From Candidatus Bathyarchaeota archaeon (GTDB taxonomy: Archaea > Thermoproteota > Bathyarchaeia > RBG-16-48-13 > JAGMEO01), in contig JAUVYS010000053.1 in NCBI GenBank assembly GCA_030602965.1, positions 1-7,890 on the forward strand: a stretch of DNA of 7,890 bases. The letters are read 5' to 3'. Both the position numbers and the translations under genes were made by a program. Of the stretch, positions 1 to 5,511 are shown in pieces. How positions within the stretch are numbered: the stretch's first letter is position 1; every line of letters begins with the position of its first letter. Below the pieces are notes generated by a model, which saw nothing but the letters and a program-made list of their open reading frames with translations, was not told the DNA's origin and did not search any database.

Positions 1-719
1 CCTCCAAGACCCCTCGATGTTCCGACAATGTCAACATCAACACCCCATGGAGGATCAAAAATGACAAGGTCGATTGTCTCATCTTCAATTTTTTCAGACA
101 GAAATTTGTAGGCATCACCTTTGTGCAGAATGTAAGGTATACCTGAAGCCTCAGGTTTTGTAGCATCACGTCTTGCTAACTCCGTCAGAATTGCCGTTTC
201 TTTAGCTTTAGTAAGAGCTTTCAGAGCTTGACGTCTGCTGGTAAACTTTGTCAGGCTGGGCATAACTTTTACTGATTCAGCAAGCATGATATCTTCCGAT
301 AAACTTCCGACAGACAAACCCAGAGAGTCTGCGGTATCTTCCATAGCCCAACCTTCAGTTTTATGACCTCTTATAGTTTTTCCGTGGATTTGCTGCTTCA
401 GCTCGTGAATATCTGCTCGTAAAGCAGCTTTCTCATTCCACTTCAATTCCTCATGGATATTCTCTTCCAGCTCAATTTCCTTCTTCTCAATATCAGATAG
501 ATCATCATATAGACGTACATCAATTTCTTTAAGACCTAAATTTTTATGACACTTAAGTCTTCTATAACCTGCGACAAGCTCGAAATCGTCTGACACAGTT
601 ATAGGATTAATTAAACCCCGATGTTCGATGCTACGCTGAAGCTTTTCCATATCACCCATATCGGTTCGACGACGTACTCCTATCTTAACCTTTGCGATTG
701 AGACTTTAATTATGTTCAT
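1..719 (-). CDS. ParB-domain / DNA methyltransferase fusion (partial, C-terminus outside window)
   Basis: Reading from ATG at 719 the frame stays open for 239 codons to the window edge, so only the N-terminal part is present. Residues 5-95 look like a ParB/Spo0J nuclease-like domain: GYRRL at 51-55 matches the ParB box II (GERR-type) and ELEENIHEEL at 83-92 matches the conserved ENxxRxxL-type region. Residues 96-150 carry a probable ParB-type helix-turn-helix. After a basic linker a methyltransferase domain begins, with DLVIFDPPW at 217-225; DPPW is catalytic motif IV of amino-DNA methyltransferases (N6-adenine or N4-cytosine). The family is common in phages, where it is thought to modify phage DNA. 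GGAGG at 726-730 lies 6 bases before the start, and the XRE gene ends 37 bases upstream. The SAM-binding motif is not visible here and may lie beyond the edge. Domain calls are firm, target base and sequence unknown. Confidence 0.85.
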   Translation of the reverse strand, partial: MNIIKVSIAKVKIGVRRRTDMGDMEKLQRSIEHRGLINPITVSDDFELVAGYRRLKCHKNLGLKEIDVRLYDDLSDIEKKEIELEENIHEELKWNEKAALRADIHELKQQIHGKTIRGHKTEGWAMEDTADSLGLSVGSLSEDIMLAESVKVMPSLTKFTSRRQALKALTKAKETAILTELARRDATKPEASGIPYILHKGDAYKFLSEKIEDETIDLVIFDPPWGVDVDIVGTSRGLG

Positions 720-756
720 CTTTTACCTCCAAGGCTTTTTTTACAGTATACTACTT

Positions 757-1038
757 TCATCTAATTTTAAGAACCTTATCTAAAATATCGAGAGCTTCTG
801 CTGTATCCTTCTCAGGAAGATCTGCTTCAGACAAAGCGGCTGCGATAGTTAAGTACCATTTAATGTTTTTGTCGAAGTCAAGGATGTTTTCAACTTCGTC
901 AGGAACTTTTCGTTTTCCTTGCTCTATCATAAGAACAAAAGAAGGAGATAGAAAAACTTTCCTCGCAGTTTCTTCTAATGTGAGGCCTCGGCCAATTCGC
1001 ACAATCCTCAGCTTCTGATTCTTAGAAAGCTCTTTCAT
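757..1038 (-). CDS. XRE-family helix-turn-helix regulator
   Basis: A 93-residue protein with an XRE/Cro-CI type helix-turn-helix at about residues 8-45: LTLEETARKVFLSPSFV forms the two helices, followed by the family's usual IEQGKRKVP end. Residues 50-93 are helical and may dimerise. The start is ATG at 1038 with AGGAG 8 bases upstream, inside the last codons of the preceding zinc-knuckle gene, whose stop is one base away; the two are very likely translated together. It directly precedes the ParB-methyltransferase gene. Phage XRE proteins are usually repressors or antirepressor-like switches of early genes; no lysogeny cassette or divergent promoter is seen here, so I infer a DNA-binding regulator without a known target. 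Confidence 0.8.
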   Translation of the reverse strand: MKELSKNQKLRIVRIGRGLTLEETARKVFLSPSFVLMIEQGKRKVPDEVENILDFDKNIKWYLTIAAALSEADLPEKDTAEALDILDKVLKIR

Positions 1039-1039
1039 T

Positions 1040-1213
1040 TTAATATCTCCTAAAATTTAATCCTTTACAATAGGGACACCTCTTTGGATAGAAAGGAAGT
1101 GTCACTACCCATAATCCATAAGTTACAAAAGTTATAAGAACCGTTCCGAGACCGAAATGACGTTCAGGCAAGACATAGATATTGCAGTTTCTACAAAAAA
1201 CTTTGTTGTTCAA
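1040..1213 (-). CDS. LITAF-like mini-protein: CxxC - membrane helix - CxxC
   Basis: A 57-residue protein starting at TTG 1213. It has CRNC at residues 7-10 and CPYC at 46-49, separated by a hydrophobic stretch at about 21-42 (GLGTVLITFVTYGLWVVTLP). Two zinc knuckles flanking a membrane-inserting helix is the plan of LITAF-like zinc-ribbon domains; here the second knuckle lacks the usual extra His. AAGGAG lies 9 bases before the TTG, and no in-frame ATG exists, so the rare start is chosen by the ribosome binding site. The preceding 32-codon ORF stops two bases upstream and the XRE start follows after one base, consistent with a compact operon. Function is unknown; a peripheral or integral inner-membrane, zinc-binding protein is inferred. 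Confidence 0.7.
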   Translation of the reverse strand: MNNKVFCRNCNIYVLPERHFGLGTVLITFVTYGLWVVTLPFYPKRCPYCKGLNFRRY

Positions 1214-1215
1214 TT

Positions 1216-1314
1216 TTACTTTCTCCTTAATTTTTTATCCTTCTCAGTAGGCTCAAATTTTATATGTATCCAATTCCATTCCCGATCTATCGCTCTTATT
1301 GCACTATAAGACAT
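1216..1314 (-). CDS. Possible 32-residue protein, unknown
   Basis: An ATG at 1314 opens 32 codons ending in TAA two bases before the TTG start of the next gene. The protein is hydrophilic and basic at its end (KDKKLRRK), with three aromatic residues near WNWIHI. The tight junction and the next gene's ribosome site being embedded in its final codons favour a real gene. Against it, there is no good Shine-Dalgarno sequence: only AGG touching the start codon. A 12-bp hairpin ends 15 bases upstream of the start and may matter for its translation. No family is recognised. Confidence 0.4.
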   Translation of the reverse strand: MSYSAIRAIDREWNWIHIKFEPTEKDKKLRRK

Positions 1315-1329
1315 CCTAATGTTTTTTGT

Positions 1330-1357
1330 GGAGATGACTTATTTCTAAGCCATCTCC
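1330..1357 (-). other. 12-bp hairpin with GAAA loop between genes
   Basis: On the transcribed strand the 5' arm GGAGATGGCTTA (1357-1346) pairs fully with TAAGTCATCTCC (1341-1330), with one G-U pair, around a GAAA loop (1345-1342). It sits 12 bases after the stop of the SSB-like gene and 15 bases before the ATG of the 32-residue ORF. The stem buries an AAAGGAG-type ribosome-site sequence. What follows is A-rich (ACAAAAAAC), not U-rich, so this is not a standard intrinsic terminator for the gene strand. It may be a processing site, an RNA stability element or a translational control element. Confidence 0.7.
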
Positions 1358-1368
1358 TTTAGTTAATC

Positions 1369-1740
1369 CTACGCCTTGTGGTAGCCACGAACATAATTAC
1401 GAGCGTCGCCTTCATAGTCTTCGACGATAACATCGACAATGAGTTTTCTGTAGGTACAGTCTTCAAGATCAAAACCGTCTTCATCCCATTCGACTTCAAT
1501 TACTTCAAGCATGCCTTTAAGATTCCAGAGAGCTGCATCTGTGAGGGACGTGTCCCAGCTGAGAAGTTTATCCTCGAACTCACCATCGAGGATTTTTGAA
1601 ATCCAGGTAATTTTTGGCTCACCTGAAGTTTTCGCCTTTTTGACCTTCGAGGTTTCCTGAAGCTCGACTAAATATGAATCCTCAGGATAAACAGAAAATC
1701 CGCTTTCAGCATCGTCAAGTCTGACGTTTATTCTTGCCAT
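1369..1740 (-). CDS. Probable DUF669-like single-strand DNA-binding protein
   Basis: A 123-residue acidic protein. Its pattern fits the DUF669-type phage proteins found next to recombination ATPases: a VYPEDSYLVEL strand at 18-27, a short basic loop with SG (KVKKAKTSG, 32-40), a strand of the type ITWISKILDGEFEDKLL (44-60), the helix ALWNLKGMLEV (70-80), and a closing IVDVIVEDYEGDARNYV (101-117). These proteins are thought to have an OB-like fold and act as phage single-strand-binding proteins, which would suit the Sak4-like ATPase gene about 1 kb upstream. The start is ATG 1740 with AGGAG 6 bases before it. The family call rests on remembered pattern only; a plain hypothetical protein remains possible. 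Confidence 0.6.
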   Translation of the reverse strand: MARINVRLDDAESGFSVYPEDSYLVELQETSKVKKAKTSGEPKITWISKILDGEFEDKLLSWDTSLTDAALWNLKGMLEVIEVEWDEDGFDLEDCTYRKLIVDVIVEDYEGDARNYVRGYHKA

Positions 1741-1758
1741 GATATACTCCTTTTTATT

Positions 1759-1845
1759 TTAGTAGTTATTTATCCTTATAAGGTTTTCGATCTTTCTTCT
1801 TTCAAACTTTTTCGTCTCCTTTCTATAGAATTTTTGTATCTTCAT
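1759..1845 (-). CDS. Doubtful 28-residue basic micro-ORF
   Basis: ATG at 1845 opens 28 codons rich in Lys and Arg (MKIQKFYRKETKKFERRKIE at the N-terminus), ending TAA 18 bases before the start of the SSB-like gene. It begins four bases after the stop of the 16-codon ORF at 1850-1900 and has no ribosome binding site of its own, so it would need translational coupling. Base composition is A-rich, so a basic reading frame could arise by chance. I list it because it fills an otherwise empty 149-base stretch of a region without other gaps. Confidence 0.25.
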   Translation of the reverse strand: MKIQKFYRKETKKFERRKIENLIRINNY

Positions 1846-1849
1846 AATT

Positions 1850-1900
1850 TCAGCTTACTGAACTTACGACATCCGCTGGGTTGCAGACCCTAAGATGCAT
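1850..1900 (-). CDS. Candidate 16-residue leader/micro-ORF with strong ribosome site
   Basis: ATG at 1900 is preceded by AAAAGGAGGAATCTG, one of the best Shine-Dalgarno matches in the window, and overlaps the end of the 1890-2054 gene by 11 bases. It opens only 16 codons (MHLRVCNPADVVSSVS) before TGA. Within it are two small inverted repeats, GGGT-ctgca-ACCC and TTCAG-taag-CTGAA. It may be a leader peptide, a remnant of a longer gene or simply a ribosome site left by gene loss. No family is recognised. Confidence 0.35.
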   Translation of the reverse strand: MHLRVCNPADVVSSVS

Positions 1901-2054
1901 CAGATTCCTCCTTTTGTTTTTGAAGATTGGCTATTCTAATGAGACTATTGACTTTATCAACGATCTCATTTATCTTATTATAAAAGGCTTTGTTTATTCG
2001 ATCTTGACGAGATACGGGATCTTTTGGCTTTTCAACTTTAGAAAGCTTTTCCAT
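1890..2054 (-). CDS. Small helical protein, 54 residues, unknown
   Basis: ATG at 2054 has AGGAG 6 bases upstream and opens 54 codons. The N-terminal 20 residues are charged and Pro-containing; residues 17-50 form a likely amphipathic helix with regular I/L/V spacing (KINEIVDKVNSLIRIANL at 27-44), suggesting self-association or a helical hairpin. The preceding zinc-ribbon gene ends 15 bases upstream. Its last codons contain the AAGGAGG site for the next micro-ORF. Function is not recognised. Confidence 0.6.
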   Translation of the reverse strand: MEKLSKVEKPKDPVSRQDRINKAFYNKINEIVDKVNSLIRIANLQKQKEESDAS

Positions 2055-2069
2055 CTTTATCTCCTTTAT

Positions 2070-2228
2070 TTAATCATCATCTATCTTAATTAAGTCATCT
2101 CTTTTTACCCTTGCATAAAATTTTGTCTTACATTCTTCACACAAGAAAAGAATATCGACAGAATTAGGCAAGTATGACAAATCTCTATCGAAGATTATAC
2201 TATCTTCTTTACATTCAGGACATAACAT
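2070..2228 (-). CDS. Mini zinc-ribbon protein, 52 residues
   Basis: ATG at 2228 with AGGAG 8 bases upstream, the site lying in the last codons of the HNH gene, whose stop is four bases away. The protein has CPEC at residues 3-6 and CEEC at 30-33, the four-Cys arrangement of a zinc ribbon with about 23 residues between knuckles, then a short KFYARVKRDDL strand/helix and an acidic end (DDD). No catalytic domain accompanies the ribbon. Such free zinc ribbons are common in phage early regions and may bind nucleic acid or protein partners; no specific function can be assigned. Confidence 0.75.
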   Translation of the reverse strand: MLCPECKEDSIIFDRDLSYLPNSVDILFLCEECKTKFYARVKRDDLIKIDDD

Positions 2229-2232
2229 TTTA

Positions 2233-2784
2233 TTATCTCCTTCCAATTTCTAAGAGCTTCTGGATACTTGCTGGTTCAAAGACTATATGAGACCAACACC
2301 TTCCTTTTTTGATATCAGCTATCGATCCACGACTGATATTAAACATTTTAGCAATCTCCATCTGAGTTAATCCTTTATGAAGATACTCTTTTATAGATAA
2401 AACGTCAGTCTCTTTTAACTTAGCCTGACTATTTTTCTCACCAACCCGAGAGAGAAGACCTTTTTCAAAAGCATGCCCTATATTATCTACGTGCTTTATC
2501 CATTCGAGGTTCTTTACACTATTGTTTTTCTTAATACCATCTTTATGATTAGTCTCATAACCATCAGGACACGAACCAATAAAAGCTTCTAAAACCAACC
2601 TATGCACTCTTTTTGTAAAACGTTTTGCATCTTTGCAAAGAACAACTAAAGCATATCCTGTAGAATCAAAGCCTATCTTTAGGAGTCGTGGAGTTGCTCC
2701 TTTACGAGACTCTATGACACCTCCATCAGAAACTCTATAATAGGGAAAACCGACGACATCTTTCCAGACCTCACGACTTTTCAT
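2233..2784 (-). CDS. NUMOD4 / HNH homing endonuclease with C-terminal HTH
   Basis: A 183-residue free-standing homing endonuclease. Residues 6-28 are a NUMOD4 DNA-binding motif (EVWKDVVGFPYYRVSDGG start). The HNH core spans about 58-105: VHRLVLEAF (60-68), NHKDG (79-83), NN (87-88) and NLEW (92-95) are the conserved HNH_3 positions, with N79 and H80 as likely metal ligand and general base. Residues 122-166 form a NUMOD/HTH module (LTQMEIAKMFNISRGSIADI, 139-158) for extra target contact. The gene starts inside the end of the ATPase gene, overlapping 14 bases, which is typical of an inserted mobile gene. All key residues are present, so it is probably active as a nicking or cutting enzyme. It is a paralogue of the protein at 6553-6864. 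Confidence 0.93.
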   Translation of the reverse strand: MKSREVWKDVVGFPYYRVSDGGVIESRKGATPRLLKIGFDSTGYALVVLCKDAKRFTKRVHRLVLEAFIGSCPDGYETNHKDGIKKNNSVKNLEWIKHVDNIGHAFEKGLLSRVGEKNSQAKLKETDVLSIKEYLHKGLTQMEIAKMFNISRGSIADIKKGRCWSHIVFEPASIQKLLEIGRR

Positions 2785-3544
2785 GAATCCTCCTTAGTTC
2801 CTTTATATCAGCAGGAGCAAGTTCAGGTAACTTTAAGGAGGTTCGAGCACAATACTTTTTTCCCACTGTCCTAAAAAAGTATTCACTGCCTTTTACTTTT
2901 GAAACATTCCTTTCCATGAAAAAACACTCATCAAAATATCCTGCAAGTTTTTTCATCATTTGTCCATCAACCATCGGCCAGTATCCAAGAGTTATCGTCG
3001 TGTCTGTCGAGGTGTCATGTTCTGTTTCCGTTTTTTCATGAGCTGTACAGATAAAATTTTTGTCCATCTGGACGACCTCAGTAAAGAGCTCTTCGAGATT
3101 CGACAGATATGATCCCCAACTTGGCCAGTTCATATCGCCGTCAGACTTCTTTCCAAATTTGCCTTGACCACGGAGGTAGATGAGCAATCGTTTCATATGC
3201 TCAACAAGTCTTGTCAAGCTATCGAGGACGATAGTATTATACCTACCGAACTCTTCGTCATCTTCAAGAATTCGGTTCAGCAGGTCGACGACATAGATAT
3301 ATCCTTCCGGCTGCTTTTTTATTTTACCATCAGGATGTAAAGCCCTGTCACCGAAAGAATCTGCGACGAGTGGAATTCTTACAGGATGGATTGTAACGTC
3401 TCCAGATACAATAAGATGCTTGATGTTTTCCATTCGATCGGCTTTACAATCTATGTCTATTATGAGCGTGGGGTGCTCGCAGGTACATGCTGCTGTTGTC
3501 TTTCCAGAGCCTGGGATACCGACGAGCAGATATGTTTTTGCCAT
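2771..3544 (-). CDS. Sak4-like AAA ATPase (RecA-core recombinase)
   Basis: A 257-residue P-loop ATPase of the AAA_24/phage nucleotide-binding type. Walker A is GIPGSGKT at residues 9-16, at the very N-terminus as usual for this family. Walker B is TIVLD at 104-108, after YN. FICTAH at 164-169 supplies the polar sensor residue after the next strand. Length fits Sak4-like single-strand annealing/strand-exchange proteins, which promote phage recombination together with an SSB-like partner. ATG 3544 has GGGAG 8 bases upstream. The HNH gene begins within its last five codons. A DUF669-like gene downstream and a nuclease fragment upstream support a recombination role. Family placement is strong; the biochemical role is inferred from relatives. 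Confidence 0.85.
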   Translation of the reverse strand: MAKTYLLVGIPGSGKTTAACTCEHPTLIIDIDCKADRMENIKHLIVSGDVTIHPVRIPLVADSFGDRALHPDGKIKKQPEGYIYVVDLLNRILEDDEEFGRYNTIVLDSLTRLVEHMKRLLIYLRGQGKFGKKSDGDMNWPSWGSYLSNLEELFTEVVQMDKNFICTAHEKTETEHDTSTDTTITLGYWPMVDGQMMKKLAGYFDECFFMERNVSKVKGSEYFFRTVGKKYCARTSLKLPELAPADIKELRRIHEKS

Positions 3545-3559
3545 AATTACTTCTCCCTT

Positions 3560-3751
3560 CTACAAAATATTTTTTCTCGCAGTAATAAGAAAGACAGCTA
3601 AAAGAAGCCATCCTAAACAAAAGACAACAAAGGCAATAGAAAGAAAGGCGTAAAGGGCGTGTTCGAAGCCCGAATCATAGGATATACAACTAAAGATGAA
3701 GATGAAAAACGTCGTCAACAGAAAATAGCCTATTTTCTTTCTTTTTGTCAT
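3560..3751 (-). CDS. Small membrane protein, two transmembrane helices
   Basis: A 63-residue protein with a basic N-terminus (MTKRKK), a membrane helix at about 7-23, a short polar loop (SYDSGFEH) and a second helix at about 34-56, ending RKNIL; basic tails suggest both ends are cytoplasmic. ATG 3751 is chosen because AAGGAG stands 9 bases before it; an upstream ATG at 3775 lies inside the preceding gene and has no such site. It precedes the ATPase gene by 15 bases. Function is unknown; it lacks the features of a recognisable holin or spanin, and its early-region position argues against lysis. Confidence 0.7.
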   Translation of the reverse strand: MTKRKKIGYFLLTTFFIFIFSCISYDSGFEHALYAFLSIAFVVFCLGWLLLAVFLITARKNIL

Positions 3752-3762
3752 AATTACTCTCC

Positions 3763-3984
3763 TTATCTCTCCCATCCAAGCGACTTTGATATCTCAGGTG
3801 TCATGCCACCTAAAGAAGTAAATCTTACTTGGAAGTAATCAGCTAAAGGTAATGTGCTGTTAAAGATATGATGGCCTATCGGAGCAAATCTTTGCAGAGA
3901 TGCCATCTCGTATTGGGACATTTTGTCTATGCGGTCTTTCCAATCTTGTATTTCTTTGTCTGTCATTTCAAATTCTCCATTCAT
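3763..3984 (-). CDS. Conserved phage protein, 73 residues, unknown
   Basis: The protein has a charged helical N-terminus, then LQRFAPIGHHIF at 30-41 and the closing block RFTSLGGMTPEISKSLGW at 54-71. Short phage proteins with this RxAPIGHxxF...GGMTPEISKxxGW pattern are familiar to me from unrelated phage early regions, but no function is known. ATG 3984 has GGAGG 9 bases upstream; ATG 3966, one base after the previous gene's stop and with GGAG 8 bases upstream, is an equally possible start (67 residues). A TTG at 4002 is less likely. The gene overlaps its upstream neighbour by 17 bases with the first start. Confidence 0.75.
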   Translation of the reverse strand: MNGEFEMTDKEIQDWKDRIDKMSQYEMASLQRFAPIGHHIFNSTLPLADYFQVRFTSLGGMTPEISKSLGWER

Positions 3985-4249
3985 CTTCTTTTTCCTCCAC
4001 AAAGGTTAAAAGCCAATCCTGCATCTTCTCAAATGATCCCCAACAAGCCATCGGAGTTTCGGTATAAAAATATGCAACAAAAGCTGGAATGTTTTGTATG
4101 TTTTCATCATCTGCACGTCCTACAGCTTCTTTCAAATCATTGCAGATGACAGCCTGAAGAAAATTTCCTACTGGACGACCTTCCTCGACATAGGCTTTGA
4201 TGCTCTCCATCATATTTTCTCGGATATAAAAGTTTCTAAATCGATACAT
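3968..4249 (-). CDS. Conserved phage protein, 93 residues, unknown
   Basis: A 93-residue, mainly helical protein. The block GNFLQAVICNDLKEAVGRAD at 28-47 and the later FYTETPMACWGSFEKMQDWL at 61-80 resemble a phage hypothetical family of the type GsFLxAVLxNDLKeAxxRAD...YNexPxxCWGSpexxxxW. No function is established for it. Start at ATG 4249 is supported by AAGGAAGGAG seven bases before it; an earlier ATG at 4276 lies within the end of the previous gene without a ribosome site. Its stop overlaps the start region of the next gene, so these are likely coupled. Confidence 0.8.
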   Translation of the reverse strand: MYRFRNFYIRENMMESIKAYVEEGRPVGNFLQAVICNDLKEAVGRADDENIQNIPAFVAYFYTETPMACWGSFEKMQDWLLTFVEEKEDEWRI

Positions 4250-4263
4250 TTTATGCTCCTTCC

Positions 4264-4482
4264 TTAACAACAGCATTTATCTGAGATGCTCATAAACCAG
4301 GCAGCCCAGTAACGATCTTTCTTATTTAACATCTTACTCAGACTAAGCCCTTTTGGATAAACGAAAACATCGTATCCTCCAAGACTCGACGACAAACTTG
4401 GAAGCATCACGACCTTTTTGTCTTTAGCATTTTCTTTTATCCTCTTGAGATTACAAAAATTACATGTCGTTAAAGAGCTCAT
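4264..4482 (-). CDS. Small Cys-knuckle protein, 72 residues, unknown
   Basis: The N-terminus carries CNFC at residues 7-10 followed by a basic helix (NLKRIKENAKDKK), then a beta-rich segment with GGYDVFVYPKG at 35-45, and ends in SDKCCC. The knuckle plus basic helix suggests a nucleic-acid or metal-binding fold, with some C-terminal cysteines (70-72) perhaps completing the site. The GG-x-DVFV-x-PKG strand looks conserved among phage hypotheticals I have seen, but I cannot name the family. ATG 4482 has AAAGGA 7 bases upstream, 12 bases after the preceding stop. Confidence 0.75.
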   Translation of the reverse strand: MSSLTTCNFCNLKRIKENAKDKKVVMLPSLSSSLGGYDVFVYPKGLSLSKMLNKKDRYWAAWFMSISDKCCC

Positions 4483-4494
4483 CAGCTTTTCCTT

Positions 4495-5184
4495 TCAATC
4501 CCAATAAGCTAAAGGATTTTCCCAATCTGGATAATTTTCCATAAGCCACACATGAGCTAAACATCGTAAAGCATCTTGTTCTTGATACCATTTCCTCATT
4601 AATTCATCATCAGAAATATCAGGCTGTGGAGATAGACGAGTTTTAACTACCCAAATGATCATATCACCATCCATAACAACACCATGCCATTCATGTTTTA
4701 AGCAGTTCGGATCTTGCCAACCACATACCGGCTGGACCCCATAAGAAAAATGAGACATCAGATCAAGGTGTGCCCTTCGGTCATAAAAAGCAGCCTTGTA
4801 AAAAATCTGAGCTCTTGCTCGACCTTTATCATCGAGAAGCTCCGACCACATGGAATGTTCTGTAGGAACTTTTTTCCATCCATCCGGAAGTTTAACTTCG
4901 ACAAAGATATCATCGATGTCTCCTCCGAAGATAATACCTAATGATTCCAACTGCTCACGAGTAGTGCCATGAAGCAGCTCTCTCGGTAAAGTTTCACTTG
5001 CAACAAAGTCAGTTTGACCCTGAACTTCCTGAGCTTCAACGCCTCCAGGAATTGCAGCAGTAAGAAAATTTGATACGTCACCTTTTACAAAAGCTCCTAA
5101 GGCTGCGGGAGTTATTTGAAATCCTTTATCTTCCATATCTCCGAGAAGCTTCACAGCTTCATCTACTTTTTTATCCTTACTCAT
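4495..5184 (-). CDS. Conserved phage protein, 229 residues, unknown
   Basis: The second longest complete gene of the window. A helical N-terminus (1-25) is followed by the block AAIPGGVEAQEVQGQTDFV at 43-61, where the GIExQE-x-x-GQ pattern is conserved in phage relatives, then LPREL (67-71), LESLGIIFGG (79-88), and the well-marked stretch LPDGWKKVPTEHSMWSELLD at 99-118 and IFYKAAFYDRRA at 127-138. The last 60 residues are helical with many Trp and acidic residues. No catalytic motif is evident and no function is known. Of three adjacent ATGs, 5184 is chosen: AGGAG is 7 bases upstream. The start overlaps the previous stop by 8 bases. Confidence 0.85.
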   Translation of the reverse strand: MSKDKKVDEAVKLLGDMEDKGFQITPAALGAFVKGDVSNFLTAAIPGGVEAQEVQGQTDFVASETLPRELLHGTTREQLESLGIIFGGDIDDIFVEVKLPDGWKKVPTEHSMWSELLDDKGRARAQIFYKAAFYDRRAHLDLMSHFSYGVQPVCGWQDPNCLKHEWHGVVMDGDMIIWVVKTRLSPQPDISDDELMRKWYQEQDALRCLAHVWLMENYPDWENPLAYWD

Positions 5185-5500
5185 CATCATTCTCCTTTTC
5201 AAGCTCTTCGTTTAAAACAAGAAAAGCTGCAGCAGCATGAACAATAACATCCAGCCACTCTCGACGAGCCTGATCTGATGACATTCTCAATGTTTCTCGT
5301 GCCTTTTTACGAACCTGGTAGACTGCAGGAGTTGTTCCTAAAAGTCTTAGCTCGGTACAGATAGGCTGATCCTCAAAAGGTTCATCTGTAGCATGACGTT
5401 CCTTTCCTTTGCCGATGCTGGCTCTAAGAAGAGCTGCATTGAAAACATGAAGGAGACTATCGTATGTACCTTCAAAGTTTTCTATCTCAGAAAATTCCAT
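5177..5500 (-). CDS. Conserved phage protein, 107 residues, unknown
   Basis: A helical protein with the block GKGKERHATDEPFEDQPIC at 30-48 and a C-terminal helix AARREW-like region (QARREWLDVIVHAAAAFLVL, 77-96). The GKGxERHAxxxPFExQPI signature followed by QxxKKxxE and a REWLD-I-HAAA helix is familiar from phage hypothetical proteins, often located near other genes of this neighbourhood. The helix layout loosely recalls all-alpha nucleotide pyrophosphatases, but the acidic metal-binding ExxE-type residues are not clear, so I do not assign that activity. ATG 5500 follows GAGGG at 8 bases. Confidence 0.8.
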   Translation of the reverse strand: MEFSEIENFEGTYDSLLHVFNAALLRASIGKGKERHATDEPFEDQPICTELRLLGTTPAVYQVRKKARETLRMSSDQARREWLDVIVHAAAAFLVLNEELEKENDDE

Positions 5501-5511
5501 TTAAATGCCCT

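Noticed and set aside
745..752. AGTATACT palindrome near the start of the ParB-methyltransferase gene as an XRE operator
   Set aside because: Only 8 bases, no second copy noticed and no promoter nearby.
1330..1357. Hairpin as an intrinsic terminator
   Set aside because: On the gene strand it is followed by A-rich sequence, not a U-tract; on the other strand the T-run is weak and no gene ends there.
1774..1783. CCTTATAAGG palindrome with TTGAAA about 19 bases upstream on the minus strand, as a promoter/operator
   Set aside because: The spacing is poor and AT-rich matches of this quality arise by chance; not enough to call a promoter.
1850..1905. Possible tRNA-like or structured RNA from the GGGT-ACCC and TTCAG-CTGAA repeats
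   Set aside because: No acceptor stem or TTCGA-type T-loop, and the stems are only 4-5 bp.
1378..4149. Open frames on the plus strand, for example 1378-1599, 1881-2093, 3420-3653 and 3868-4149
   Set aside because: They lie opposite supported minus-strand genes, lack good ribosome sites and show no recognisable protein features.
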